Part shown: positions 54,727 to 64,000 of the stretch, one piece after another
How positions within the stretch are numbered: position 1 is the first letter of the stretch
Layout: each line of letters begins with the position of its first letter
Assembly (NCBI GenBank): GCA_017940955.1
Contig: JAGAXP010000258.1
Span: 1-64,000 of the forward strand
Length of the DNA stretch: 64,000 bases
Reading direction: 5' to 3'
Source of the DNA: Oribacterium sp.
Lineage (GTDB): Bacteria > Bacillota_A > Clostridia > Lachnospirales > Lachnospiraceae
Program-made: the position numbers and the translations under genes
The notes under the pieces: model-generated
Seen by the model: only the letters and a program-made list of their open reading frames with translations
Told to the model about the DNA's origin: nothing
The model's database searches: none

Positions 54727-55296
54727 ATGGGTACCTGGAAATCAAGAGGACTTCGGGGATCTCAACTTGAAGATCTCATAAACCGTACCAATGAAGCTTA
54801 TCAGGATAAGCATCTTGCGGTTGTCCAAAAGATACCTACGCCCATCACACCTATAAATATGAATGCTGAGCACACCCAGATCACTCTGGCTTATTTTGAC
54901 CAGAAGTCAACAGTAGACTACATAGGGATCGTGCAAGGCATTCCTATTTGTTTTGATGCAAAAGAGTGTGCCAAGGATCTCTGGCCCCTGGCAAATCTTC
55001 ATCCTCACCAGGTCAGATTCATGAGCGAATTTGAAAAACAGGGCGGCATCAGTTTTATCATTCTTTCATTTACAGAAAGAAACGAAATGTACTACATTCC
55101 TTTCCGTGACATCCTTTATTTTTGGGAAAGAATGGAAAACGGCGGCAAAAAATCCTTTAACTACGGCGAAATAGATCACAACTATCTGATCCGATCATTG
55201 AAGGATATGTTCGTACACTATCTTGAACCTTTACAGAGGGATCTGGACGAACGTGACAGAACCGGCTCAGGTGAAGAAGATAAAACCGATCTTTAA
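54727..55296 (+). CDS. recU: Holliday junction resolvase RecU
   Basis: 189 residues. RecU family: a restriction-like fold with GLRGSQLEDLINRTNEAY, STVDYIGIVQGIPICFDAKEC (catalytic Asp, Asp, Lys) and PHQVRFMSEFEKQGGISF. It resolves recombination junctions in Firmicutes. The C-terminal 20 residues are acidic. It starts two bases after trpS, without a strong SD. Confidence 0.9.
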   Translation: MGTWKSRGLRGSQLEDLINRTNEAYQDKHLAVVQKIPTPITPINMNAEHTQITLAYFDQKSTVDYIGIVQGIPICFDAKECAKDLWPLANLHPHQVRFMSEFEKQGGISFIILSFTERNEMYYIPFRDILYFWERMENGGKKSFNYGEIDHNYLIRSLKDMFVHYLEPLQRDLDERDRTGSGEEDKTDL

Positions 55297-55311
55297 GGAG
55301 TAATTTAATAT

Positions 55312-56673
55312 ATGAACATTATTGTTGTAGGTTGCGGCAAAGTCGGACTTACGCTTGCAGAGCAGCTATCCAAAGAGAATCATAATATTACCATTATCGA
55401 CCACAATGAAAGAGCATTACGTCATGCAGTCGAATCCATCGATGTAATGGGCATAACAGGAAACGGTGCCATGCTTGAGATACAGCAGGAAGCAGGTGTA
55501 AAAAACGCTGACGTTCTGATAGCCGCAACGGATTCTGATGAAATCAACATGTTATGCTGCCTTATCGCCAAAAAGGAGGGTAACTGTAGCACCATAGCTC
55601 GTATCAGAAATCCGGAGTACACTAATGAAATCACCTATCTCAGAGACGAATTGAACCTTGCCACAGTTATAAATCCCGAAATGGCTGCTGCAAAGGAAGT
55701 TGAAAGACTGCTGCATTTCCCACAGGCATTGAAAATCGACAGCTTTTCAAGAGGAAAGATCGATCTTTTCAGAGTCAGGGTTCCTGAAAACAGTAGTATC
55801 TCAGGCATAAAACTCCACAATATACATCATGAGTTAAATGTTAATGTACTCATATGCTCCATTGAAAGAGGCGATGAAGTCATCATCCCATCCGGAAATC
55901 AGGAAATCAGAAGCGGAGATATCTTAAGCTTTATCGCCAATGCCCCGCAGGCTAATGCTTTCGTCATCCTCCTCGGTATAGATTTTGCTCCTATCAGGAA
56001 TATCATGATAATCGGAGGTGGGAGAGTCACCTACTACATTGCCAAATACCTTCAGGCTTCCAAATCCCGCTGCAAACTGAAGATCATTGATATAGATCAT
56101 GACCGCTGCGATTTTCTTGCAGCCGAATTCCCTGAAGCAACCATAATCAATGCTGACGGAACCGATCAGGATATGCTTATAAGAGAAGGTATCGAAAGAA
56201 CCGACGCATTCTGTTCTCTTACAGGAATTGACGAGGAAAACATTATGCTTTCTCTGTATGCAGGAAAGCTATCAAAAGCGAGACTTATCACTAAGATCAA
56301 CCGTATTTCCTTTGAAGATGTGGTTAATGAGCTAAACCTGGGTTCAGTTATATATCCAAAACAGATTGTAGCAGACTATATCGTTCAGTATGTACGAGCC
56401 CTCCAGAATTCACAGGGATCAAATGTGGAAACCATGTTTAAGATTGCAGATGGAAGAGCTGAGGCTTTGGAATTCAGAGTGGGCAATGATCCCAATCTGG
56501 TAAATCACAAGTTCTCTTCATTGAGATTTAAGCCTAATGTTCTTATTGCTGCCATCATTCGTGACAACAATCTCATCACTCCCCGAGGCTCTGACTTCAT
56601 GCTTCCCGGTGACAGTGCCATTGTTGTCACTACAAACACGGGTTTCAATGATCTTAAGGATATTCTTGCATAA
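55312..56673 (+). CDS. trkA: Trk potassium uptake regulatory protein TrkA
   Basis: 453 residues, with two RCK_N Rossmann domains (MNIIVVGCGKVGLTLAEQL at 1 and IMIIGGGRVTYYIAKYL near 230) each followed by an RCK_C domain. Cytoplasmic NAD-binding gating ring for TrkH. The gene lies 16 bases upstream of trkH, so the two form one uptake system. GGAG is 10 bases before the ATG. Confidence 0.96.
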   Translation: MNIIVVGCGKVGLTLAEQLSKENHNITIIDHNERALRHAVESIDVMGITGNGAMLEIQQEAGVKNADVLIAATDSDEINMLCCLIAKKEGNCSTIARIRNPEYTNEITYLRDELNLATVINPEMAAAKEVERLLHFPQALKIDSFSRGKIDLFRVRVPENSSISGIKLHNIHHELNVNVLICSIERGDEVIIPSGNQEIRSGDILSFIANAPQANAFVILLGIDFAPIRNIMIIGGGRVTYYIAKYLQASKSRCKLKIIDIDHDRCDFLAAEFPEATIINADGTDQDMLIREGIERTDAFCSLTGIDEENIMLSLYAGKLSKARLITKINRISFEDVVNELNLGSVIYPKQIVADYIVQYVRALQNSQGSNVETMFKIADGRAEALEFRVGNDPNLVNHKFSSLRFKPNVLIAAIIRDNNLITPRGSDFMLPGDSAIVVTTNTGFNDLKDILA

Positions 56674-56689
56674 GGGAGCTTATTGATAC

Positions 56690-58138
56690 ATGAACATAAA
56701 TATGATCGTATATGTACTTGGATGGGTACTTAAGCTTGAGGCCTGCCTGATGCTTTTGCCCATGCTATGTGCATTGATTTACAAGGAATTATGGGCTTTT
56801 TCAGCATTAGGTATAAGTGCGTTGCTATCTTTATTCATAGGAACTCTTGTGACCTTGAAAAAGCCTAAAAAGATCGCCTATTACGCGAAGGAAGGCTTCG
56901 TAATATGTGCCCTCAGCTGGATAGTGTTATCCCTCATCGGGGCCCTGCCATTCTACATAACCGGCACTATTCCTCATTATATTGACGCGGTGTTTGAGAT
57001 AGTTTCAGGTTTTACAACCACAGGAGCCTCAATCCTCGATGAGGTGGAGCATTTAGGAAAGGGTTTACTGTTCTGGCGTTCCTTCAGTCACTGGGTAGGC
57101 GGAATGGGAGTACTGGTACTTGTTCTTACCATACTTCCTTTGGGTGGCGGATATAACATGATGATAATGAAGGCCGAATCTCCGGGACCTGCAGTAAGTA
57201 AAATGGTTCCAAGGGTTGCTGACACCGCCAAGGCCCTGTACAAGATTTATTTTTTCCTGACCATTGCATGGATACTGATTTTTTTTGTATGCGGCATGGA
57301 TTTATTTGATGCCTTATGCATCGCTTTTGGTGCTGCCGGCACCGGAGGTTTCGCAGTAAGGAACTCAGGAATGGGAGATTACAGCATGTTCTGCCAGTTT
57401 CTCATTACCATAGCCATGATAATGTACGGTGTTAATTTCAACGTTTATTATCTCATACAGAAGCGCAAGTACAAGGATGCCCTTGGATGTGAGGAAGCAA
57501 GAGTTTATTTTGCTATAATAATCGCATCAAGCATTTTTATCGCTTTTAATATTCTAAAGATGTGTGGCGGCGACTTGATTTATTCATTGCATCACAGCTT
57601 CTTTACGGTAGCATCACTTATAACCACAACAGGTTTTTCAACTCTGGACTTTAATACCTGGCCGCAGCCGAGCCAGATGGTTCTTTTGTTCCTGATGTAC
57701 TGTGGTGCCTGTGCAGGTTCAACCGGCGGTGGAATCAAGGTGTCCCGAGTTATCATTTTATTCAAGGAGATAGGAAAGGATCTTTTGGTTCTTCTTCATC
57801 CCGAAGCTGTGAGACACATAAGGCTGGAAGGAAAGAGACTGGAGCATTCCGTTGTAAGATCCGTGAACTGTTACCTTATAATGTACGTGTTTATCTTTTT
57901 GGTTTCGGTTTTTATCATTTCCTTTGATAAATTTGATTTTGTGACCAATTTTTCGGCAGTAGCCGCAACCTTCAACAATATAGGTCCCGGACTCGGTGCA
58001 GTAGGTCCTGTATGCAATTACTCGGAATACTCTGATTTAAGTAAGATTATTCTGACCATAGACATGCTTGCAGGAAGATTGGAAATCCTGCCTATGATGA
58101 TTTTATTGCTTCCGAAAACATGGTACGGCAATAACTAA
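56690..58138 (+). CDS. trkH: Trk potassium transporter membrane subunit TrkH
   Basis: 482 residues with about ten membrane segments. The four selectivity-filter-like loops are visible (SGFTTTGAS, GAAGTGGFAV, TTTGFSTLD, FNNIGPGLG). It imports K+ with TrkA. GGGAG lies about 11 bases before the ATG; ATG 56702 is an alternative start. Confidence 0.96.
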   Translation: MNINMIVYVLGWVLKLEACLMLLPMLCALIYKELWAFSALGISALLSLFIGTLVTLKKPKKIAYYAKEGFVICALSWIVLSLIGALPFYITGTIPHYIDAVFEIVSGFTTTGASILDEVEHLGKGLLFWRSFSHWVGGMGVLVLVLTILPLGGGYNMMIMKAESPGPAVSKMVPRVADTAKALYKIYFFLTIAWILIFFVCGMDLFDALCIAFGAAGTGGFAVRNSGMGDYSMFCQFLITIAMIMYGVNFNVYYLIQKRKYKDALGCEEARVYFAIIIASSIFIAFNILKMCGGDLIYSLHHSFFTVASLITTTGFSTLDFNTWPQPSQMVLLFLMYCGACAGSTGGGIKVSRVIILFKEIGKDLLVLLHPEAVRHIRLEGKRLEHSVVRSVNCYLIMYVFIFLVSVFIISFDKFDFVTNFSAVAATFNNIGPGLGAVGPVCNYSEYSDLSKIILTIDMLAGRLEILPMMILLLPKTWYGNN

Positions 58139-58181
58139 TTTCATCTTTTCGTTAAACTGGAGTTTTGCGAAATAATGAATT

Positions 58182-58985
58182 ATGAGCTATTTAGATAATT
58201 TTGAGCTGAAATTTGACCTGGACATCCACCCTGTCCATACATTGATGTCTGTATCCGGACTTCGAAATGACAATACCAATAAAATAAGAATATTTTCTAA
58301 TGATGGTTCATATACCGAAATCAAAAAAGGTATCGATCGTCTTAATGCTGAATCAACCTGGATAAATCAATTCAGACGCTTTTATTCTGAGCATCCGGAC
58401 AGTTTATTCTGTCTCAGTATAATTACAGGCTCTGACAAAGAATCCTGCAATACATTGGATCAGATTTTGATTGATACAGATCCGTTTTTGGAATTTAAAT
58501 CCGAGCTCCAAAAAAGCTTAATTTCAGATAATTTAGATGCAATTACCTCCATATCTCCTCTTTTTTATCTGGAACGTATAAATGATACCGGAAATGTATT
58601 CTTATATGTCTTATATAGCATTCCGGTCAATGAGCTAAAAAAAGAAATTGTATACAATATGATTTACTCATTGTGCGAAAAAGGCGGATTTTTCCTTCAT
58701 GAATACGGAATTTATGATAAATCCCCGGAACAGGCACTTTTGTATACAATACAATATGTTCATGACGGACTGTTGATACATGATACTGAATATCCCTGGT
58801 TCCAAAAAAAATTCCAGCTGATAGGCACGGCACAGTCATTCATTTCTCTTTTGATCATGCTTTTTTCAGTGCTCCTGATGAACAATATACTCTACCTTCC
58901 GTTTGGGTGTCTGATCTTCACGATACTGATAGCCTTTTCGGTTTACATTTTCATTGTATCACGAAGAAATACAAAAAAGCTCTGA
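58182..58985 (+). CDS. Hypothetical protein with two C-terminal membrane segments
   Basis: 267 residues. No recognised domain. A soluble acidic N-terminal part (1-210) is followed by two hydrophobic segments (about 217-238 and 240-260) and a short basic tail. No strong SD is seen. It lies 43 bases after trkH in the same direction and AT-rich codons are more frequent than in its neighbours. A strong hairpin starts within its stop codon. Confidence 0.65.
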   Translation: MSYLDNFELKFDLDIHPVHTLMSVSGLRNDNTNKIRIFSNDGSYTEIKKGIDRLNAESTWINQFRRFYSEHPDSLFCLSIITGSDKESCNTLDQILIDTDPFLEFKSELQKSLISDNLDAITSISPLFYLERINDTGNVFLYVLYSIPVNELKKEIVYNMIYSLCEKGGFFLHEYGIYDKSPEQALLYTIQYVHDGLLIHDTEYPWFQKKFQLIGTAQSFISLLIMLFSVLLMNNILYLPFGCLIFTILIAFSVYIFIVSRRNTKKL

Positions 58986-59030
58986 TATTCGGCAATATTT
59001 AAATGTTGCCGAATATCAGAGCTTATAATT
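58977..59030. terminator. Bidirectional terminator
   Basis: A perfect 19-bp stem (58977-58995 with 59006-59024) has AAAAAA before and TTATAATTTT after. It ends the trkA-trkH unit. Confidence 0.85.
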
Positions 59031-59096
59031 TTAATCTAAAACAATTTATGTCAAAATAAACCCTTAATTCTTGGAAGCCAAGAGCTTCTGAATGAT

Positions 59097-59140
59097 AAAA
59101 CCACCGCATGATCGGATCTGTTGACCCAATCATGCGACGG
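59097..59140 (-). terminator. Terminator of eno
   Basis: CGCATGAT (59105-59112) pairs with ATCATGCG (59129-59136); on the minus strand TTTTAT follows the stem. Confidence 0.75.
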
Positions 59141-59170
59141 CCTATTAATCATTGTGTTTGCCCGGTAAGA

Positions 59171-60524
<1,354 letters not shown>

Positions 60525-60599
60525 ACCGTTGCTGCATATCAGGATACTTAAAACCCTGACATTGTCTCCTTGGTCTCTGATTGTATCTGACCAAGTGCA

Positions 60600-60628
60600 A
60601 TTATAACACCGAGTATAAGCCCTCGCAA
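60600..60628 (-). promoter_or_regulatory. Promoter of eno
   Basis: On the minus strand TTGCGA (60628-60623), a 17-base spacer and TATAAT (60605-60600). The leader is about 125 bases. Confidence 0.75.
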
Positions 60629-60734
60629 CCGCAACATAGCTTTATAATATGAAAATAATAGGAATTCTATATGTCATCCTGACCAAAAACCCTCACGTTT
60701 TTTCGTTAAATCCGTCATTATTTCGCAAAACCTT

Positions 60735-60765
60735 TTCACATTCTCACCCTTCTCTTTGTTATAAT
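60735..60765 (+). promoter_or_regulatory. Probable promoter of the tyrosine recombinase gene
   Basis: TATAAT at 60760-60765 with TTCACA (60735-60740) at a long 19-base spacing. Confidence 0.4.
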
Positions 60766-60892
60766 ATACAAAGAATAAAGATTATGGTTACGGGATTGTG
60801 AAAGTTTTATCATTTATTCACTAATTTTCCTTCCTATATCCATGTATCCAATAAGCGGTAAAAAAATTCACTTGTAAATCGGAGGAAAAATA

Positions 60893-61966
60893 ATGTCATT
60901 AAAATACCATGAGCAGGTAGATAAAGAAAATACTCTTAAACTAAGAGCTCTGCTCTCCGAGCTACCCCGGTGCTGCACAACTTTTTTTAGGGGAATCGAA
61001 CCACGGACTTCATCAAGAACCCGCATCGCCTATGCCTATGATCTGAAGGTGTTTTTCCAATTTCTTAAAGCTGAAAATCCTTTATTTAGGGATAAGGACA
61101 TAAGTGATATCTCTCTGGATGACATAAGCAGGATGACCGTTCTGGATCTGGAAGATTTCCTTGAATACCTTAAATACAGGAAACGAACAGCCAAAGACTC
61201 AAAGGGGAATGAAATCACAACCGATGTTATCAACGGCCGGACTGCCATAAAACGTAAGGTTGCCTCCCTAAGAACCTTCTATAACTATTTTCACCATAAT
61301 CAGCTCATACAGAACAACCCTGCTGCCCAATTACAGATGCCCAAATTAAAGGAGCATGAGATCATCCGAATGGACACCAATGAGGTTGCGGATTTTCTGG
61401 ATGAGGTCGAAACCGGAGACAGCCTTACAAAGCGGCAGCAAGTATTCCATGACAAAACAGAACTACGGGATGTAGCAATGATGACGCTTATGCTTGGCAC
61501 AGGAATTCGTGTATCTGAATGTGTAGGTCTTAATATCTCAGATGTGGATTTCAATAATGACGGCATTCACATTCACCGAAAAGGCGGAAAAGAAGTTACC
61601 GTTTACTTCGGAGATGAAGTTGAAGGAGTTTTACGTCAATACATTGATCATAGAAAACATATTGTGGCTGAAACCGGTTCTGAGGATGCTCTTTTTCTCT
61701 CCCTTAGAAACTCACGAATTACGGTTAGATCTGTGCAATATATGGTGAAAAAATATGCAAAAAATGTTACTCCTTTGAAACATATCACTCCCCATAAATT
61801 ACGAAGCACCTACGGCACCAACCTTTATAAAGAAACCGGTGATATTTATCTCGTAGCTGATGTTCTGGGCCACAATGACGTTAATACCACCAAAAAGCAT
61901 TATGCCGCTTTGGAAGACGAACGCCGCAGAAGCGCCCGAAATAAGGTTCGCTTGAGAACAGACTAA
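60893..61966 (+). CDS. Xer-type tyrosine recombinase
   Basis: 357 residues. N-terminal SAM-like DNA-binding domain (about 30-145), then a catalytic domain with the Arg in GTGIRVSE, HKLRSTYG (His/Arg), LGHNDVNTTKKHYAA with the nucleophilic Tyr. The length and a long N-domain recall XerS or XerA, single-recombinase systems that resolve chromosome dimers, but a mobile-element integrase is also possible; no other integrated-element genes are seen. GGAGG lies 9 bases before the ATG. A two-copy repeat unit follows the gene. Confidence 0.85.
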   Translation: MSLKYHEQVDKENTLKLRALLSELPRCCTTFFRGIEPRTSSRTRIAYAYDLKVFFQFLKAENPLFRDKDISDISLDDISRMTVLDLEDFLEYLKYRKRTAKDSKGNEITTDVINGRTAIKRKVASLRTFYNYFHHNQLIQNNPAAQLQMPKLKEHEIIRMDTNEVADFLDEVETGDSLTKRQQVFHDKTELRDVAMMTLMLGTGIRVSECVGLNISDVDFNNDGIHIHRKGGKEVTVYFGDEVEGVLRQYIDHRKHIVAETGSEDALFLSLRNSRITVRSVQYMVKKYAKNVTPLKHITPHKLRSTYGTNLYKETGDIYLVADVLGHNDVNTTKKHYAALEDERRRSARNKVRLRTD

Positions 61967-61997
61967 AAAAAGAGGCAGACCCTCAAGTCTGCCCCTC
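61964..61997 (-). terminator. Minus-strand terminator at the end of the recombinase gene
   Basis: GGCAGAC (61974-61980) pairs with GTCTGCC (61987-61993); on the minus strand the stem is followed by seven T. It would block antisense transcription into the recombinase gene. Confidence 0.6.
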
Positions 61998-62081
61998 AAT
62001 CTGTTTGGTAAATCTCGAGAAATCAGCTCGGGAAACCCTCAAGAACTTTGGAGACCCTCTGTTTGATAAATCTCAAGAAAT
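61979..62081 (+). repeat. Two-copy repeat unit behind the recombinase gene
   Basis: Each unit is ACCCTCAAG, a variable 13-15 bases, then CTGTTTGRTAAATCTCRAGAAAT (23 bases, two mismatches between copies). Units are 61979-62023 and 62035-62081. They could be recombination or binding sites of the adjacent enzyme or a simple duplication. Confidence 0.7.
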
Positions 62082-62092
62082 ATAAAAATCCA

Positions 62093-62117
62093 AAAGAGCC
62101 CCGGAGGGCTCTTTTTT
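62093..62117 (-). terminator. Terminator of the GGDEF gene
   Basis: AAAAGAGCCC/GGGCTCTTTT-type stem immediately at the stop codon; a T-rich stretch follows on the minus strand. Confidence 0.8.
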
Positions 62118-63582
62118 AAGCTCTGGGATCTGTTCCCCCGTCGCTTATAATTTTCTCATGCATAAGTTTCTTTCGCTCATACATACGCGTGTCTGCAATC
62201 CTTCTTAGCTCATTAGGACTTGTACTGTCCGTCGGTGCTATGGCATATCCGGCACTTACACTTATGGTTATCCTGTAATCCTTTGTATCCAATATAGGAA
62301 CCTTAAATGCTGCGTCCATATCCACCAAGATTCTCTTGTACTCCTCTTCCGGAAGCTCCTCGTCTATCAGAATAGCAAATTCATCACCACCAAGTCTGAA
62401 TACTTCATGATGGGATACATCCCTTAGTCTTATGGCCGTTTCCTGAAGAACCTCATTACCCACATGGTGTCCGTAATTATCATTGGCATACTTAAAGAAG
62501 TTCAGGTCTACATAATAAATTCCATATGCATCTCTGGTCTGTGAAATAGCTTTCAATGCCTCACCAAAGACACGGCGGTTCTTAAGGCCGGTCAGGTCAT
62601 CATGAGTACCCCTGTAATCCAAAAGCTTCATCAAGGTATGATTTCTGATCCTGAAACCTATAAAGTAAGAAATGCTCTCTATGATCTTGCGAGTATCGAT
62701 ATCATCCAAGATTTCATAATTATCCGCACATAAAAAGCCCAATATCTGATGCTTGTTATCAAAGAACGGTGCACATATAAATCTTTGTATTCCTCTGTCC
62801 TTTAATTTTTCATATAGTTCTTTTTCATGTTCTTTGAAAAATTCGATATCGTCAATCTTTATAACCGCTCTATCGCAATTCAGATATTTTTCCCAGTTTT
62901 CAAAGTACTTTTGATAACTCATCTTTGTGAGTTTATCTTTGTGAGCAGTAATCCCGTCATTACACCACTCAAACTCCAGATCCACAACAATCCTGTCAGT
63001 GCTGAGTATATATATTCTATCAGAATGGATAACCCGACTGAGCTCCAAAAGAACCTGATTCATAACAGTATCATAATCATCCTCATTACTGAGGAGACGA
63101 CTGATACGTACTATTGCATCATCGGTAGTGGAATTTCTTCGCAGCAATTCTCTTTCCAGATGACTGTCGTCGATAAAGGTACACACAACTATACAACACC
63201 CTGAAATGTTGGTCGGAGCGATGATAAACTCAGCCCAATGCCCTAGTGCTTTACTGTAGGTTGTATAGTTACTCTCTTCTCCCCGATACGCAGCCTTATA
63301 GGCATAATAAAACAATTCCTTGGTTTCATCTTCATAGGTTTCTGTAACCAGATGCCCTACCAGATCGTCTTTATCATGTCCTATTCCTCTGCAAAAGCGT
63401 TCATTAGCGTAAAGATATTTTGCATCAACAGCTCCGTCATGACTCTCGTTTTCCACTACCTGAAAAAGTGCATACGCCACCGGAAGTTTTTTTTGTAATT
63501 CCGACATCTTGTCAAATAACAAAAACGCATTTTTTATTAATGAACTATCATTGTCACCTTGCATTCTTTCCATTGAAACCAT
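62116..63582 (-). CDS. PAS-GAF-GGDEF diguanylate cyclase
   Basis: 488 residues, cytoplasmic. N-terminal PAS-like sensor (about 30-150, with YLYANERFCRGIGHDKDDLVG), GAF-like domain (about 165-320), then GGDEF (about 325-480) with the intact active motif RLGGDEFAI and DLTGLKNRR. It should make cyclic di-GMP from GTP; no EAL domain. The signal sensed is unknown. AAAGG is only four bases before the first ATG, so the second in-frame ATG (63573) is also possible. Confidence 0.92.
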   Translation of the reverse strand: MVSMERMQGDNDSSLIKNAFLLFDKMSELQKKLPVAYALFQVVENESHDGAVDAKYLYANERFCRGIGHDKDDLVGHLVTETYEDETKELFYYAYKAAYRGEESNYTTYSKALGHWAEFIIAPTNISGCCIVVCTFIDDSHLERELLRRNSTTDDAIVRISRLLSNEDDYDTVMNQVLLELSRVIHSDRIYILSTDRIVVDLEFEWCNDGITAHKDKLTKMSYQKYFENWEKYLNCDRAVIKIDDIEFFKEHEKELYEKLKDRGIQRFICAPFFDNKHQILGFLCADNYEILDDIDTRKIIESISYFIGFRIRNHTLMKLLDYRGTHDDLTGLKNRRVFGEALKAISQTRDAYGIYYVDLNFFKYANDNYGHHVGNEVLQETAIRLRDVSHHEVFRLGGDEFAILIDEELPEEEYKRILVDMDAAFKVPILDTKDYRITISVSAGYAIAPTDSTSPNELRRIADTRMYERKKLMHEKIISDGGTDPRA

Positions 63583-63630
63583 ACTACCTTTCTGAACGAA
63601 AACTGATCACATTGATCTTTCAAAAAATGA

Positions 63631-63647
63631 AACGACATCATGTCGTT
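63631..63647. promoter_or_regulatory. 17-bp palindrome upstream of the GGDEF gene
   Basis: AACGACAT, one central C, ATGTCGTT. A perfect dyad 48 bases before the GGDEF start, possibly an operator. The regulator is unknown. Confidence 0.4.
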
Positions 63648-63723
63648 ACATGCATAAAACCCATATAGTGTTATATCGGTAATAAATTCCAATCTGATAA
63701 CTCATTAAAAAATAAAAATTTCA

Positions 63724-64000
63724 TCAAAACATGCTTTGATTATCTTCCTGCCACTTCCCCAGGTTCTTTAGTTCGGTTTTCCTGTTGTACAGCGTCCTTA
63801 AAGAAACTCCGGCAAATTCCGCGGTTTCCCTGGTGTTATGCTCTGCAGAGAATTTATATACTTCTCCCACCGTAACCTTAGTTTCTTTCCGCTTAAACCA
63901 TCCGGCTCCCCTGGTCCTGTGGTGTTCATGTATGCCCACCTCAACATTTACAAAACCATCCCGTGATTTCCCGTTTTTCTTTTGGACATTGCTTTCAAAA
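63724..64000 (-). CDS. HTH-domain protein, 5' end outside window
   Basis: The C-terminal 91 residues are visible; the frame is open to the window edge, so the gene starts beyond position 64000. The first visible 45 residues are basic. The last part, from TRETAEFAGVSLRTLYNRKTEL, is a helix-turn-helix of the Fis/resolvase type with a typical glycine turn. The protein is likely DNA-binding; its function cannot be told. It is transcribed in the same direction as the GGDEF gene, with 141 bases between. Confidence 0.6.
   Translation of the reverse strand, partial: FESNVQKKNGKSRDGFVNVEVGIHEHHRTRGAGWFKRKETKVTVGEVYKFSAEHNTRETAEFAGVSLRTLYNRKTELKNLGKWQEDNQSMF

Overview
The window looks like a chromosomal segment from a low-to-moderate GC Firmicute of class Clostridia, most likely a member of the Lachnospiraceae. 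The evidence is the gene order (pyrH-frr-uppS-cdsA-dxr-rseP-ispG-polC, plsX-acpP-rnc-smc-ftsY-ylxM-ffh-rpsP-khpA-rimM-trmD-rplS-lepB-rbgA-rnhB-yraN), PolC as replicative polymerase, T-box control of thrS, many Shine-Dalgarno (SD) sites of the AGGAGG type, and several TTG and GTG starts. The genus cannot be fixed from the sequence. Nearly all of it is core genome. There is no prophage, insertion sequence, CRISPR array or antibiotic-resistance cassette.

Layout. 0.2-2.5 kb: two class II tRNA genes, Ser(GGA) and Leu(AAG), each with its own promoter and terminator, flank a gene for a PIN/NYN-type nuclease with a long charged tail. 2.7-7.5 kb: an SDR oxidoreductase, an RluA-type pseudouridine synthase, comM and dprA. 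7.5-14.2 kb: a T-box and thrS, topA, and rpsB-tsf with a structured leader. 14.3-23.7 kb: acylphosphatase-like protein, truA, two L,D-transpeptidases, a Dus enzyme, a FliB-like methylase, a lipoprotein, a MATE transporter and a DUF1846 protein. 24-35.5 kb: UMP kinase, ribosome recycling, isoprenoid and phospholipid genes, the site-2 protease and polC. 35.6-39.1 kb: tyrA and an EF-G-like GTPase. 39.4-53.5 kb: the fatty-acid/SMC/SRP/ribosome cluster. 53.6-58.1 kb: trpS, recU, trkA, trkH. 59-64 kb: enolase (minus strand), a Xer-like tyrosine recombinase, a PAS/GAF/GGDEF protein (minus strand) and the 3' part of an HTH protein running off the window.

The genes mostly serve information processing and the cell envelope. 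ffh and ftsY supply the two SRP GTPases, with lepB nearby for signal-peptide removal. rpsP, khpA, rimM, trmD, rplS and rbgA support ribosome biogenesis. dxr, ispG and uppS make the undecaprenyl carrier used by wall synthesis, while the two L,D-transpeptidases act on the wall itself. plsX, acpP and cdsA feed phospholipid synthesis.

The most unusual material is between the genes. Two related long nested palindromes (231 and 302 bp, outer arms 32/32 and 28/28 perfect) lie behind the EF-G-like gene and ftsY, and a structurally similar but sequence-unrelated one lies behind dprA. A roughly 70-nt leader is shared by rnc and ftsY. Further RNA-like structures precede rpsB, the EF-G-like gene and pyrH and lie between uppS and cdsA. 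A 20-bp tandem repeat grows out of the ispG stop codon, and a smaller hairpin family carries the end sequence GAACTGT. Coding oddities are a ThrRS without a TGS domain and with an insertion, an SMC protein with a short coiled coil, a degenerate G4 motif in the EF-G-like protein, and a tRNA-Leu with A at the wobble position.
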